This document shows positions 53,202 to 62,078 of a stretch of DNA of 64,000 nucleotides, one piece after another. Made by a program: the position numbers and the translations under genes. Below the pieces are notes generated by a model. That model had not been told where the DNA came from. It ran no database searches and saw only the letters and a list, made by a program, of their open reading frames with translations. Position 1 is the stretch's first letter. Every line of letters begins with the position of its first letter. This DNA comes from Caballeronia sp. BR00000012568055 (GTDB taxonomy: Bacteria > Pseudomonadota > Gammaproteobacteria > Burkholderiales > Burkholderiaceae), in NCBI RefSeq assembly GCF_029439455.1, contig NZ_JAQFVG010000357.1, forward strand, positions 1-64,000, given 5' to 3'.

Positions 53202-53729
53202 ATGCCCGCGCCAGCCAATTCGGCGGATGCCTTAACGCCGTACCAACTCCCCTTCCCCAAAGACGCTCTGCCGGAAATCGTCGTGCCGACAGCGATTCCA
53301 GACGATGAACGCGTCTGGGTGCCGCAAGCCGAAAACGTGTGGTTTCGTCCGCTGTGTCTGAACGTATCGACCGGTTACTGGATGAACCTGCTGCGCGTGC
53401 GCAAGTCTGGCGTGCTGTCGCGGCATCGGCATCCGCAGGCGGTGCACGGCATGGTGCTCAAAGGCCGCTGGCGCTATCTCGAACACGATTGGGAAGCGAC
53501 CGAAGGCAGCTACGTTTTCGAGCCGCCTGGCGAGACGCACACGCTGTATGTGCCCGAAGACGTCGAAGAAATGATCACGTATTTCCAGGTGAACGGCGTG
53601 ATGTTCTATTGCGATCCCTACGGCAATTACACCGGCTACGAAGACGTCTTCACCAAGGTTGATATGTGCCGCAAGCACTACGAATCCGTAGGACTCGGCG
53701 CGGACTACACAGATCAGTTCATCCGATGA
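53202..53729 (+). CDS. Cupin protein, 2,4'-dihydroxyacetophenone dioxygenase-like
   Basis: 175-residue cupin. The metal-binding residues are visible as SRHRHPQAVHGMVLKGRWRY near residue 72 (His-x-His) and the second-motif histidine in FEPPGETHTLYVPED near 110. It resembles the 2,4'-dihydroxyacetophenone dioxygenase group, which cleaves a C-C bond next to a keto group, but substrate identity cannot be taken from this. AAGGAG precedes ATG 53202. It is first in an operon with a carrier, an SDR and an IclR regulator. Confidence 0.82.
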   Translation: MPAPANSADALTPYQLPFPKDALPEIVVPTAIPDDERVWVPQAENVWFRPLCLNVSTGYWMNLLRVRKSGVLSRHRHPQAVHGMVLKGRWRYLEHDWEATEGSYVFEPPGETHTLYVPEDVEEMITYFQVNGVMFYCDPYGNYTGYEDVFTKVDMCRKHYESVGLGADYTDQFIR

Positions 53730-53768
53730 ACATCCGATTAGACTCAAAAGAGCATCCGGAGGAGACAC

Positions 53769-55070
53769 ATGCTTGAAAAATCACCGCGCCTGAAGCGCAT
53801 TCAGTGGGTCGCGCTCACGTTTTTGACGCTGGCGGGCATCGTCAATTATCTCGATCGAAGCACGCTGTCGATTGCCAATCATTCGGTATCCCAAGAACTA
53901 GGGTTGTCGGCATCGCAAATGGGTCTGCTGTTGTCGGCGTTCTCGTTCGCATACGCGTTTTCGCAATTGCCTATCGGCGTGATGCTCGATCGATTCGGCG
54001 CGCGCGTCATGCTCGGCCTCGGCATGTTCGTGTGGTCGGTGGCGCAGTTGTTCGGCGGGCTGGTGACCAGTCTGCATCAGTTTCTGGCGGCGCGGATTGC
54101 GCTCGGCATCGGCGAGGCGCCGCAGTTTCCGGCGGGCGCGAAAGTCGTCTCCGAATGGTTCGCCCAGCGCGAACGCGGCAAGCCGACGGGCATTTTCGTG
54201 ACGTCATCGACCATCGGCCCCGCACTCGCGCCGCCGATTCTCACCGTGCTGCTGCTCAACTTCGGCTGGCGCAACATGTTCGTCATCATGGGCGTGCTAG
54301 GGATTGCGGTGGCGATCGGTTGGTACATCGTGTATCGGAATCGGCGGGATGTGACGCTGGAAACGCAGGAGCTTGCGCATCTGACCGAGGGCGAACCGGC
54401 GCAGCGTCAGGAGCGCAATATGAGCTTCGCGGAATGGCGCGGGCTGTTCGCCAAGGCTACGACGTGGGGCATGATTTTCGGCTTTATGGGCGTGATCTAT
54501 ATGGTGTGGCTGTATCTGACCTGGCTGCCCGCGTATCTGGAGCACGAGCGGCATCTGACCATCGCTAAAACCGGCTGGGTCGTGACGATTCCGTATCTGG
54601 CGGGCACGCTTGGCATGTTGTCGTCGGGCTTTATCGCGGATGGTTTGATGGCGCGCGGCGTCGCGCCCATTCGCAGCCGCAAGTGGCCGATTCGCACCGG
54701 TTTGATCGGCGGCGCGTTGTTCACGGTGCCCGCCGCGTTCACGCCGAATCTGACGCTCGCGATCGTCTATCTTTCCGCCGCGATGTTCTTCGTCAATATG
54801 GCGAGCGGCGCCGCGTGGGCGCTGGTGTCGGTGGCCGCGCCCCGTCATATGGTGGCATCGCTCGGGAGTATTCAGAATTTCGGCGGATACTTCGGCGGCT
54901 CGTTCGCGCCGTTTATCACCGGGCTGGTGGTGGACAAGACGCACTCGTTCGTGAATGCGTTTTTGATCAGCGCAGCCGTGGCGTTCGCGGCGGCGCTGGT
55001 GTACATGTTCGTCGTGCGCTCGCCGATTCAGGATTCCGAGCAGCAGGCGGCGGCGGTTCCTGTCGTTTGA
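53769..55070 (+). CDS. MFS transporter, anion:cation symporter type
   Basis: 433-residue 12-helix carrier. LAGIVNYLDRSTLSIANHSV at the start and LDRFGARVMLGLG in the first cytoplasmic loop match the ACS family that imports hexuronates, glucarate, phthalate-like and other organic acids. EAPQFPAGAKVVSEWF near residue 117 is another family signature. It lies 39 bp after the cupin gene, so it probably imports the compound that the operon degrades. Confidence 0.92.
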   Translation: MLEKSPRLKRIQWVALTFLTLAGIVNYLDRSTLSIANHSVSQELGLSASQMGLLLSAFSFAYAFSQLPIGVMLDRFGARVMLGLGMFVWSVAQLFGGLVTSLHQFLAARIALGIGEAPQFPAGAKVVSEWFAQRERGKPTGIFVTSSTIGPALAPPILTVLLLNFGWRNMFVIMGVLGIAVAIGWYIVYRNRRDVTLETQELAHLTEGEPAQRQERNMSFAEWRGLFAKATTWGMIFGFMGVIYMVWLYLTWLPAYLEHERHLTIAKTGWVVTIPYLAGTLGMLSSGFIADGLMARGVAPIRSRKWPIRTGLIGGALFTVPAAFTPNLTLAIVYLSAAMFFVNMASGAAWALVSVAAPRHMVASLGSIQNFGGYFGGSFAPFITGLVVDKTHSFVNAFLISAAVAFAAALVYMFVVRSPIQDSEQQAAAVPVV

Positions 55071-55085
55071 ATTTAAAAGTACGTT

Positions 55086-55802
55086 ATGACTTTCCAAGCT
55101 GATTTATTCGCCGATAAAACCGTGGTCGTCACGGGTGGCACGCAGGGTATCGGCGCGGGGATCGCGCGGCAATTCGCGGCGCTCGGGGCGCGCGTGCTTG
55201 CGTGCGGTCTTGCGCCTAAAGACGCACTCGGCGATGGCATCGAACTGATCGATCTCGATGTCGCCAATCCCGCCAGCACCGCCGCGTTGTTCGACAAGCT
55301 CGAATCGCTCGATGTGCTCGTCAATTGCGCCGGCATGATCCGGCGCGGCGACGAGCACGATATCGAAACCTTCGAGCGCGTGATCGCCGTGAATCTTAGC
55401 GGCACGATGCGCATGTGCGCCGCCGCGCGTCCCTTGCTCGCTGCATCGAAAGGTTCGATCGTCAACACCGCGTCGATGCTGACGTTCTTCGGCGGCGGCC
55501 TCGTGCCCGCGTACAGCGCGAGCAAGGGCGGCGTCGCGCAACTGACGAAGTCGCTGGCGATCGCGTATGCGGCGGACGGCATTCGCGTCAACGCCGTTGC
55601 GCCCGGCTGGATCGCCACGCCGCTCACGCAGGCGCTCCAGGACGACGACGGCCGCTCGCAGGCCATTCTCGATCGCACGCCGATGAACCGCTGGGGCTTG
55701 CCCGAAGACGTCGCGCGCGTGACGGCGTTTCTGGCGTCGCCGGCGGCGTCGTTCATGACGGGCGCGATCGTGCCCGTCGATGGCGGCTATCTCGTCGCAT
55801 GA
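55086..55802 (+). CDS. SDR family oxidoreductase
   Basis: 238-residue classical short-chain dehydrogenase. TGGTQGIGAGIA (cofactor site), VNCAGMIRRGD, the catalytic pair in YSASKGG near residue 143, and the end LASPAASFMTGAIVPVDGGY are all present. It lies 15 bp after the MFS gene. A role in oxidising a hydroxy acid or alcohol of the imported substrate is inferred from context. Confidence 0.9.
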   Translation: MTFQADLFADKTVVVTGGTQGIGAGIARQFAALGARVLACGLAPKDALGDGIELIDLDVANPASTAALFDKLESLDVLVNCAGMIRRGDEHDIETFERVIAVNLSGTMRMCAAARPLLAASKGSIVNTASMLTFFGGGLVPAYSASKGGVAQLTKSLAIAYAADGIRVNAVAPGWIATPLTQALQDDDGRSQAILDRTPMNRWGLPEDVARVTAFLASPAASFMTGAIVPVDGGYLVA

Positions 55803-56602
55803 ACGTGAGCATGAGCATGAACACGCCCGACAGCAGCAAAGCCACCGGCACCGCCGCGTTCTCGAAATTCATGGCGGTGATGCAGTTGATCGCCGATGCC
55901 GATGAACCGCCGACCATCGCGCAACTCGCGCAGTTGTCGAGCTATCCGCGTCCGACGGTGTATCGGATTGTCGGGGCGTTGATGGCGGAAGGGCTGGCGA
56001 TCGAGCACGCGCGCGGCGGATGTTACGCACTCGGTCCGCGTCTGATGTCGCTGGCGAGCCGCAGTTGGGAGCGCTCGGACCTGCGCATCGCCGCGACCGA
56101 CGCGTTGCAGACATTGCGCGACGCCACGCAGGAAACCGTGCATCTGGCGGTGCGCAGCGGCGCGGAGATGGTGTATATCGAAAAGCTCGAAAGTCCGCAT
56201 GCGGTGCGGATGGCGTCGCGGATCGGTACGCGCGTGACGCTGTATTCGAGTTCGGTCGGCAAGGCGTTTTTATCGACACTGCCGCCCGCCGAACGCGATG
56301 CCCTGTTGCACGGTCTGACGTTCGAGCGCTTCACGCCGAATACGATCATCGAACGAAGCGCGCTCGATGCCGAACTCGATGCCACGCGCGAACGCGGCTA
56401 CGCCGAAGACCGCGAGGAAAACGAGGCGCAGATTTTCTGCTACGGCAGCGCGATCATCGGCGCGAACGGCGCAACGCTCGGTTGCGTGAGCGTCAGCATT
56501 CCGCTGTTCAGAAAATGCGAAACGCCGATGCAAACCTACGTCGAGCCTTTGAAAGCCGCCTGCCTTGCAATAGCGGAATGCATGAGTCCGGGCACGCGCT
56601 AG
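55799..56602 (+). CDS. IclR family transcriptional regulator
   Basis: 267-residue regulator. The winged HTH is at about residues 15-75 (PTIAQLAQLSSYPRPTVYRI), followed by the IclR effector domain (YIEKLESPHAVRMASRIGTR, YSSSVGKAFLSTLP, ERGYAEDREENEAQIFCYGS). It overlaps the SDR stop by 4 bp and closes the operon. Its probable site is the inverted repeat at 53153-53189. Confidence 0.93.
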   Translation: MNVSMSMNTPDSSKATGTAAFSKFMAVMQLIADADEPPTIAQLAQLSSYPRPTVYRIVGALMAEGLAIEHARGGCYALGPRLMSLASRSWERSDLRIAATDALQTLRDATQETVHLAVRSGAEMVYIEKLESPHAVRMASRIGTRVTLYSSSVGKAFLSTLPPAERDALLHGLTFERFTPNTIIERSALDAELDATRERGYAEDREENEAQIFCYGSAIIGANGATLGCVSVSIPLFRKCETPMQTYVEPLKAACLAIAECMSPGTR

Positions 56603-56603
56603 G

Positions 56604-58109
56604 TCAGCGCTTGTGTGACGCCGCATCCGCACGACGCGCAATCAGCGAAGGCAAACGCGGTAGCGTATGCGGCCAGTGCGCCGCTTCGTTGACAAGCCGT
56701 GCCGCGAAGCCGCGCAAACTGAACTGATCGCGCGCCAGCCGCGCGATGACCTTGCGCGCGATCTTCCATACGTCGATATCCGGCGCGACTTCATGCACCA
56801 TCCGTTCGATCGATTCCACCGATCGCGACAGCATCACCGCCCGCGACGCAATGCGTCCGTGCTGCGCGCTGAACATATGCTCGACCGGCGCGCGGCCGAT
56901 GGCATCGAAAAGATGGGAAACGCGGGCGTGCTGCCGCGAACCGTGCGACGCGAAACGCTCCGCCTCGCGCCGGTATGTCGATTCGACGCGCACTTCATGA
57001 TGCGTGGCGTTGCTCTCCGGCCGGCCGTGTTCGAGATGCGTGCGCGCGGCGGCTTTGTGATCGCCGTCGAGCAGCGCATCGGAGACGCCGACGATGAAAT
57101 CGCGTTCATGCGCCGCGAAAAACATCGTCGGGTTATCGGCTTCGAGCACGAGTTGGCCGTACGTATCCGGATCGATACTGACGCGCGCGCCCGCCGCATC
57201 CAATCCCGCGTGATAAAGCCCCACGCCCAGCGCCATTTCGAAGAACGCCTCGATCAACGTCGCGATGAGATCGGCCTGATCGAGACCGTTAAGCGCGAGC
57301 GCCTGCGAATCCGACAACGGCACGGTGCGGATCGCGCGCGTGGTCAGCACGGCGGCGTTGCTGAAGTCCCAGAGCACTTCGGGCACCGCAAGCCGATTGT
57401 CCTCGCGCAGCCGGAAACGCAGATAGCTTTGATCGGCGGCGCGCTGGCGCAGGTCGATCATTGCATCGACATTTTCTTTGGTGCGGGCGATCCATTGCGC
57501 CGCGTGCATGCCGCGCGCCTTCGCCGAATGACGCTCGGCAAAGCGCGCCGCCGCGAGCGCGAGATCGAGGTCGTCGGAGAGTTCGTCGCGCGCGTCGGGG
57601 CGCAACAGCGTAATGCGCACGGGCATCGGTCCGATTCGCGCCGTGTGCGTTTGTTCGGCGATGCCGGAGCGCAACGGCGTCGCGCTTACTTCGGTGACTT
57701 CGGTGACTTCGCCAGGCGTCGCGGACAGCGCGGCCGTGCAGACCGCGCGAAAGCGTTCGGCATCGTAAGGTTCGAACAGGCCGTCCATTTCCGTCAATGC
57801 GACGCGCACAGCCGTTTCCGCGAGCGCCGGATGACGCGCGAGCGCGTCCGACGCCGACATCAGCACGCGCGGCAATTGCTTGAGCACCGGCACACCCGAT
57901 GTCAGCGGCGCGGCGCGTGCGCCGTGCGTGGCGAAGAAGCGCGCCACACGCTGCATCGACGCGCCGTCGTCGGTGAGATGGCTCTCGCGCGCAAATGCAC
58001 GGCCAAGACGCCAGAGAGTCGCGAGTCGTCGCAAGGGATTTGGAAGTGTGTTCGAAAGGTGTGCAACACCGTAGAAAACATGTGTAACACGATTCGTTCC
58101 AGCGCGCAT
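56604..58109 (-). CDS. UbiB/ABC1-family pseudokinase
   Basis: Up to 501 residues. Residues about 140-460 align by eye with UbiB: SATPLRSGIAEQTHTARI, DLRQRAADQSYLRFRLRED, VPEVLWDFSNAAVLTTRAI and LWKTAKPFL-like DVWKIARKVIARLARDQF. The kinase residues are gone: the nucleotide-binding Lys is Thr167 (ITLLRPD for IKVIRPD), the Ala-rich loop is RSGIAEQ, and the catalytic HADxHPGN is HAGLDAAGA at 300-308. No KxGQ motif is found. The start is uncertain: ATG 58109 has no ribosome site, and TTG 58034 or ATG 57956 are alternatives. The stop is 1 bp from that of the iclR-type gene. Confidence 0.8.
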   Translation of the reverse strand: MRAGTNRVTHVFYGVAHLSNTLPNPLRRLATLWRLGRAFARESHLTDDGASMQRVARFFATHGARAAPLTSGVPVLKQLPRVLMSASDALARHPALAETAVRVALTEMDGLFEPYDAERFRAVCTAALSATPGEVTEVTEVSATPLRSGIAEQTHTARIGPMPVRITLLRPDARDELSDDLDLALAAARFAERHSAKARGMHAAQWIARTKENVDAMIDLRQRAADQSYLRFRLREDNRLAVPEVLWDFSNAAVLTTRAIRTVPLSDSQALALNGLDQADLIATLIEAFFEMALGVGLYHAGLDAAGARVSIDPDTYGQLVLEADNPTMFFAAHERDFIVGVSDALLDGDHKAAARTHLEHGRPESNATHHEVRVESTYRREAERFASHGSRQHARVSHLFDAIGRAPVEHMFSAQHGRIASRAVMLSRSVESIERMVHEVAPDIDVWKIARKVIARLARDQFSLRGFAARLVNEAAHWPHTLPRLPSLIARRADAASHKR

Positions 58110-58252
58110 CCCGAGTTACGCGAAGGCGCGCACGCGTCGAACCTTGCGACAAACCGTTACCGCGCTGTCGTACGACTCCGATATTTCTTAAGGTATTGCG
58201 TAACGCGCTCAGGTTAAATATTGCCCGGACCATCAATTGGATAGGAGTCGAT

Positions 58253-58609
58253 ATGAACAAGCTTCAAGTCTCGGTCGATGCACAGGGCAACACCGTCATC
58301 GCTCACAACACGCCGATCGTCGAACACTGCCGCAGCCGCGCGCGCTTGCTGAATTCGCTGGTGAATATGGTGTCCGCACCCGGCGCAACCGATAACTTCA
58401 ACGACACGATGAAGCGCGACATGCTGAATCTTCTGCAATCGGTTGCCGAAGAACAGCTTCCGCTGATCGATGCCCTCGAACATCACACCGCCCATTCGTT
58501 TTACGACAAGGGCATGCATGCGGCGCTCGAACATCGCCAGCAGCAAGAACAGATTGCCATCGAGCAGGCACATCAGCATGTGGATTACGCGCAGCAACAC
58601 GGTCACTGA
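58253..58609 (+). CDS. Small conserved protein, paralogue of 3586 and 59246
   Basis: 118-residue soluble protein: beta-like start KLQVSVDAQGNTVIAHN, PIVEHC, ARLLNSLVNMV, then LLQSVAEEQLPLIDALEH and FYDKGMHAALEH, ending in a Gln/His-rich tail. It is homologous by eye to the 3586 and 59246 products. AGGAG lies 6-7 bp before ATG 58253, and a terminator follows the stop. No known family is recognised. Confidence 0.75.
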   Translation: MNKLQVSVDAQGNTVIAHNTPIVEHCRSRARLLNSLVNMVSAPGATDNFNDTMKRDMLNLLQSVAEEQLPLIDALEHHTAHSFYDKGMHAALEHRQQQEQIAIEQAHQHVDYAQQHGH

Positions 58610-58633
58610 ATCATTCAGGTCGATACAGCAATA

Positions 58634-58665
58634 AAGGCCTCTGCACAGGTTGCAGGGGCTTTTTT
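58634..58665 (+). terminator. Rho-independent terminator after the 58253 gene
   Basis: AGGCCTCTGCA-CAGGT-TGCAGGGGCT followed by T5-T6. The stem contains one G-T wobble. It starts 25 bp after the stop codon. Confidence 0.8.
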
Positions 58666-58776
58666 CGTTGCCGCGAACGTAGCATTTTGTCGAAACGCAG
58701 TTGGAGATGTTTTCGATACGGTATCTTAATAAAACGAAGTAACAACATATCAATATTGAGAAGAACGAGAGGCGCA

Positions 58777-59187
58777 ATGCTGCAAAGAGACAACCATTCC
58801 TTCGCCCGGTCGATGTATCTGCTTGGCCAGATCGGCGCCATCGTGTGCCATGAGCGCGGCCCGAAAGCCGATACATCGATCCTCACGCATATGGCGTCGC
58901 ATCCCGCCGAGGGTTTCTGGCTCGCCATGTCGGACATCAACGGCGCGCGCACGCCGACACGCGGCGGCGCGCGCGCGTTGTTGCAATGGAAGCGCAAGGA
59001 AATCGCGCGGCTGGCGCGCATGCTGCCGCATCCGCTGCCCGAAAGCGCTTCGGCTCAAACGCAAATGCCATTCTGGGCGGGCTATTGCCAGTATTGGGAC
59101 GATGTCCTCAAGGCGCATGTCGATACCGAACCCGGCCGGTCGGCACGCCAAACCGGCGATCAGCAACCACGCCACGTCAATGCATGA
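58777..59187 (+). CDS. Hypothetical protein, 136 residues
   Basis: Soluble, basic protein. FARSMYLLGQIGAIVCHERG near the start, then HPAEGFWLAMSDINGARTPT and LQWKRKEIARLARMLPHPLP suggest a helical fold. No family is recognised. GAGAGG lies 5 bp before ATG 58777. It lies between two members of the small-protein family, with 58 bp to the next gene, and may be cotranscribed with it. Confidence 0.65.
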   Translation: MLQRDNHSFARSMYLLGQIGAIVCHERGPKADTSILTHMASHPAEGFWLAMSDINGARTPTRGGARALLQWKRKEIARLARMLPHPLPESASAQTQMPFWAGYCQYWDDVLKAHVDTEPGRSARQTGDQQPRHVNA

Positions 59188-59245
59188 CTGACGGCACGCT
59201 CCTGTTTGATCGACTTGCAGGACGCGGCTTTACTAAGGATGACCA

Positions 59246-59644
59246 ATGAATGAACTGAAAATCACCATCGGCGATGACGGCCAGACTGTCACCGTCCACT
59301 CGGCTTCGATAGAAACGCTCTGCGCCGGCAAAGCGCGCTCCATCCACGCGCTCGCCGATGTGCTGACTGCCGCCGACGGACTGAAGTATCTGGCGAGCTG
59401 TTCGGCGCAGAGTCAGGGAGAAGTGTTCAGGCTGTTGCGTTCGCTCACGCAAGAGCAAATGGCGCTGACCGCTGCGCTTGAAGCAAACGCCAATCCGGCC
59501 GCGCGCGACGAATCATTCCGCCGCGCCTTCCGCACCGGATACAGCGCGGGCCTGCAGCGCACGTCATCAACGCGCGGGGAAATCGATATGAACGAAGCGG
59601 CAATCCGCACGGCCGCGTTTCAGCCAAGTACGATGGAACACTGA
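59246..59644 (+). CDS. Small conserved protein, paralogue of 3586 and 58253
   Basis: 132-residue soluble protein: ELKITIGDDGQTVTVHSASI, ARSIHALADVLTAADG, LLRSLTQEQMALTAALEA and FRRAFRTGYSAGL follow the plan of the two paralogues, with a longer tail. AAGGA lies 7 bp before ATG 59246. Its stop is 1 bp from that of the convergent receiver gene at 59646, the same arrangement as at 3.5 kb. Confidence 0.72.
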   Translation: MNELKITIGDDGQTVTVHSASIETLCAGKARSIHALADVLTAADGLKYLASCSAQSQGEVFRLLRSLTQEQMALTAALEANANPAARDESFRRAFRTGYSAGLQRTSSTRGEIDMNEAAIRTAAFQPSTMEH

Positions 59645-59645
59645 A

Positions 59646-60095
59646 TCATCCGCCGCGCGGCTCGCTTTCCGCAAAAAAGTATTGGCGCATCAGGCCGATC
59701 ATGCTTTCCAGTTCGGTCGGCTTCGTGAAATAGCCGTTGAAGCCCGTGCGTTGCGCGCGCGTCAGGTCTTCCGGATCGGTGCGGCTGGTGTGCGCGAGCA
59801 GCAGCATATCGACATCGATCGCGCGAATGGCTTCGGCGGCTTCCCAACCATCGCCGAGCGGCATCATCAGATCGAGCAGCACGACGCCGGGGCGCCATTT
59901 GCGTGCAAGCCGCACCGCATCGAGTCCGGTATGCACCGCGCGTACGGTGAAATCGGCGTCTTCGAGCGCGAGGCAGATGGCGCGTGTCGCTTCGTGGTCG
60001 TCATCGGCAATAAGCACGCGCGGCTCATCGTGGCGCGTGGCGGGTGCGGGGGTCTGCCAGACGGCCTGATCGGGTAGACGGTGGTGTCGTAGCAT
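59646..60095 (-). CDS. Receiver-only response regulator
   Basis: 149-residue CheY-like protein with a 25-residue leader and no output domain. All phosphorylation residues are present: acidic Asp31-33 (IADDDHE), phosphoacceptor Asp75 (VVLLDLMMPLGDG), Thr103 and Lys125 (YFTKPTE). It is predicted to signal through a partner protein. No kinase gene is near. It converges on the small-protein gene 59246. Confidence 0.88.
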   Translation of the reverse strand: MLRHHRLPDQAVWQTPAPATRHDEPRVLIADDDHEATRAICLALEDADFTVRAVHTGLDAVRLARKWRPGVVLLDLMMPLGDGWEAAEAIRAIDVDMLLLAHTSRTDPEDLTRAQRTGFNGYFTKPTELESMIGLMRQYFFAESEPRGG

Positions 60096-60151
60096 CTCGG
60101 CTCCGGGGTGAGCGGTTCATCAAGCAACGTTCGTTCCGCTGCGCATACGCT

Positions 60152-60169
60152 CAGCCTTCGTCAAGGCTG
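60152..60169. promoter_or_regulatory. Small hairpin between receiver gene and 60300
   Basis: CAGCCTT-CGTC-AAGGCTG, 7-bp perfect arms, in the divergent gap. There is no T-run, so it is not a terminator; it could be an operator. Confidence 0.3.
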
Positions 60170-60299
60170 CATGCGGCTCGTCCGCTTTACACTTCGGGAA
60201 TACCCGCGCCGCGTTGATTCTGCGCCGTGTGCAGCTTTTGCACGGCACCGAGAAACGCGTGCGGACCGAACCAAGCTATCGTCGAAAAAAGGCACAACG

Positions 60300-60527
60300 A
60301 TGTTCGTGGTCTACTGGCTGGAAGCGCAGAGAAACGCTCGCTTCGAACGTTTCGAAGCCGATGCGCTCGCTCAGGCGCTGAGTTTCGCGGAGGCGTTGAG
60401 AAAGCGTCAGGCCGATGGCGAAGACATCGGCTTTATCACGCTGTGCAGTGAAAATCCGCAGTCGGTTGGCCGCGCGGGCGTCGCCGATCCGCCCGCCGAT
60501 TACGACTGGAAAAAACGCCGCCCTTAG
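60300..60527 (+). CDS. Hypothetical protein, 75 residues
   Basis: Small soluble protein: FVVYWLEAQRNARFERFEAD, ALSFAEALRKRQADGEDIGF, then CSENPQSVGRAGVADPP and a YDWKKRRP end. It has one strand-helix-strand-like unit. AAGG lies about 9 bp before ATG 60300. The 3' end overlaps the convergent efflux gene by 4 bp. No family is recognised. Confidence 0.65.
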   Translation: MFVVYWLEAQRNARFERFEADALAQALSFAEALRKRQADGEDIGFITLCSENPQSVGRAGVADPPADYDWKKRRP

Positions 60528-62077
60528 TTTTTTGCCGTGGCCTGTGTGTTGTCGTCCGGCTGCCATCCGCCGCCGAGCGACTTGTACACGGCGATCAGAT
60601 TCGTCGTCACATTGACGGTCGATTGCGCCAGTTGCTCGCGCGTCTGTGCAAGCTGACGTTCGGCATCGAGCACGGTCACAAAGGCCGTTATTCCCTTGCG
60701 ATACGCATCCGTCGCCAATTGCAAGCTAATGCGATTGGCCTCTACCGTGCGCACCAGCGCCGCGCGCCGATCCTGCTCGGTGCGATAGTTCACCAACGCG
60801 TTATCGACATCCTGCAAGGCCGTCAGCACCGTCTGCCGATACTGCAACGCCGCCTGCCCCGCTTCCGATTTCGCCACCCGCACATTCGCGCGCAATTGGC
60901 CGCCTTCGAAGATCGGCAGCGAAATGCTCGGGCCGACCGACCAGAACAAACTCGACCAGCGCGCCAGATAATCCGCCTTCGATGCGCGCATGCCGACCTG
61001 TCCCGTCAGCGAGATATCCGGATACAACTGCGCGACCGCGACGCCTACCTCAGCCGTTGCCGCATGCAGCTGCGCTTCCGCGCGCCGAATGTCCGGCCGA
61101 CGCCGCGCCAAGGTCGATGGCAAACCAACCGGCACGGTCGGCGGAACGGGCGGCACGACGGCCGTCCCGTTTTGGTCGATGAGTTCGGCATCGAGCGTGC
61201 CGGGCGGGCTGCCGGTCAGCACGGAAAGTCCGTTCATGGCCTGCGCGATCTGCGCATCGAGCGAGGGCAACTGCGCCTGCAAGGTGCCGACCTGCGCGCT
61301 CGCGCTCTGCACGTCCTGCTGGCTCGTCAGGCCGACGCGCGCCTGTTCGCGCGTGAGATCGAGAATCTGCTGCTCGGCATCGATTTCGGCGAGCGTGATC
61401 TGCTTGATCGCCTGCGCGCCGCGCAACTGTGCATACGTTCGTGCGACTTCGGATTCGAGCGATACCAACGCATCGTTGCGGCTTTCCTCCTGCGCCTGAG
61501 CCTGCGCATTCGCCGATTCCACCGATCGCCGCACGCGCCCGAACAAATCCAGTTCCCACGATGCGTCGAAGCCGTATTGATAGACCGTGACCGGACCGGT
61601 CGCGGAATCAAGAGCCTGGCGGATCTGCCCTACGTTGTTGCCCGCATTGTTTAGTTGGTCATACACGCCTTGCGATTCCAGCAATCCCTTGAGACCGAGC
61701 TGCTCACGCGTGACCTTCGCGTTCGCGTTGATCTGCGGCAAACCCGCCGCGCCCGCCGCGATCGATTGCTGGCGCGCTTCTTCGATACGCAGCACGGCAG
61801 CCTGCAAATCCAGATTCCCCGCCACCGCGCGATCGATCAGCGAATCGAGCGTGGAATCGTTGAACTGCTTCCACCAACGCGGATCGGGATCGGCGCTCGT
61901 CTGCGCGATGGAAGGCGAATCGGCGTGCGGCACGCGCGGATCGTTCGGCGCATTTTGCGCGCGTTGCGTGTCGTTCCAATTATCGGGAACGTCGGCGGTC
62001 GGCTGCTTGAAGTCGGGACCGACGGCGCATGCGCTCAGCAAGAGCGCCATCGATAAAACGGTAAGACGCGGTTTCAT
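60524..62077 (-). CDS. Outer membrane efflux lipoprotein, NodT/OprM type
   Basis: 517-residue outer membrane factor. The lipobox is LLLSACAVGPDF near residue 17, followed by two TolC-like repeats. Family signatures are PRWWKQFNDSTLDSLIDRAV near 75, GVAVAQLYPDISLTGQVGM near 345 and a final DAERQLAQTREQLAQSTVNV. It is third in the operon after the EmrA- and EmrB-type genes and forms the outer channel of that pump. Drug specificity is not readable. Confidence 0.93.
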   Translation of the reverse strand: MKPRLTVLSMALLLSACAVGPDFKQPTADVPDNWNDTQRAQNAPNDPRVPHADSPSIAQTSADPDPRWWKQFNDSTLDSLIDRAVAGNLDLQAAVLRIEEARQQSIAAGAAGLPQINANAKVTREQLGLKGLLESQGVYDQLNNAGNNVGQIRQALDSATGPVTVYQYGFDASWELDLFGRVRRSVESANAQAQAQEESRNDALVSLESEVARTYAQLRGAQAIKQITLAEIDAEQQILDLTREQARVGLTSQQDVQSASAQVGTLQAQLPSLDAQIAQAMNGLSVLTGSPPGTLDAELIDQNGTAVVPPVPPTVPVGLPSTLARRRPDIRRAEAQLHAATAEVGVAVAQLYPDISLTGQVGMRASKADYLARWSSLFWSVGPSISLPIFEGGQLRANVRVAKSEAGQAALQYRQTVLTALQDVDNALVNYRTEQDRRAALVRTVEANRISLQLATDAYRKGITAFVTVLDAERQLAQTREQLAQSTVNVTTNLIAVYKSLGGGWQPDDNTQATAKN

Positions 62078-62078
62078 C

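Noticed and set aside
56667..58217. 516-codon open frame on the plus strand
   Set aside because: It is antisense to the UbiB-like gene, whose frame shows real family motifs. This one shows none.
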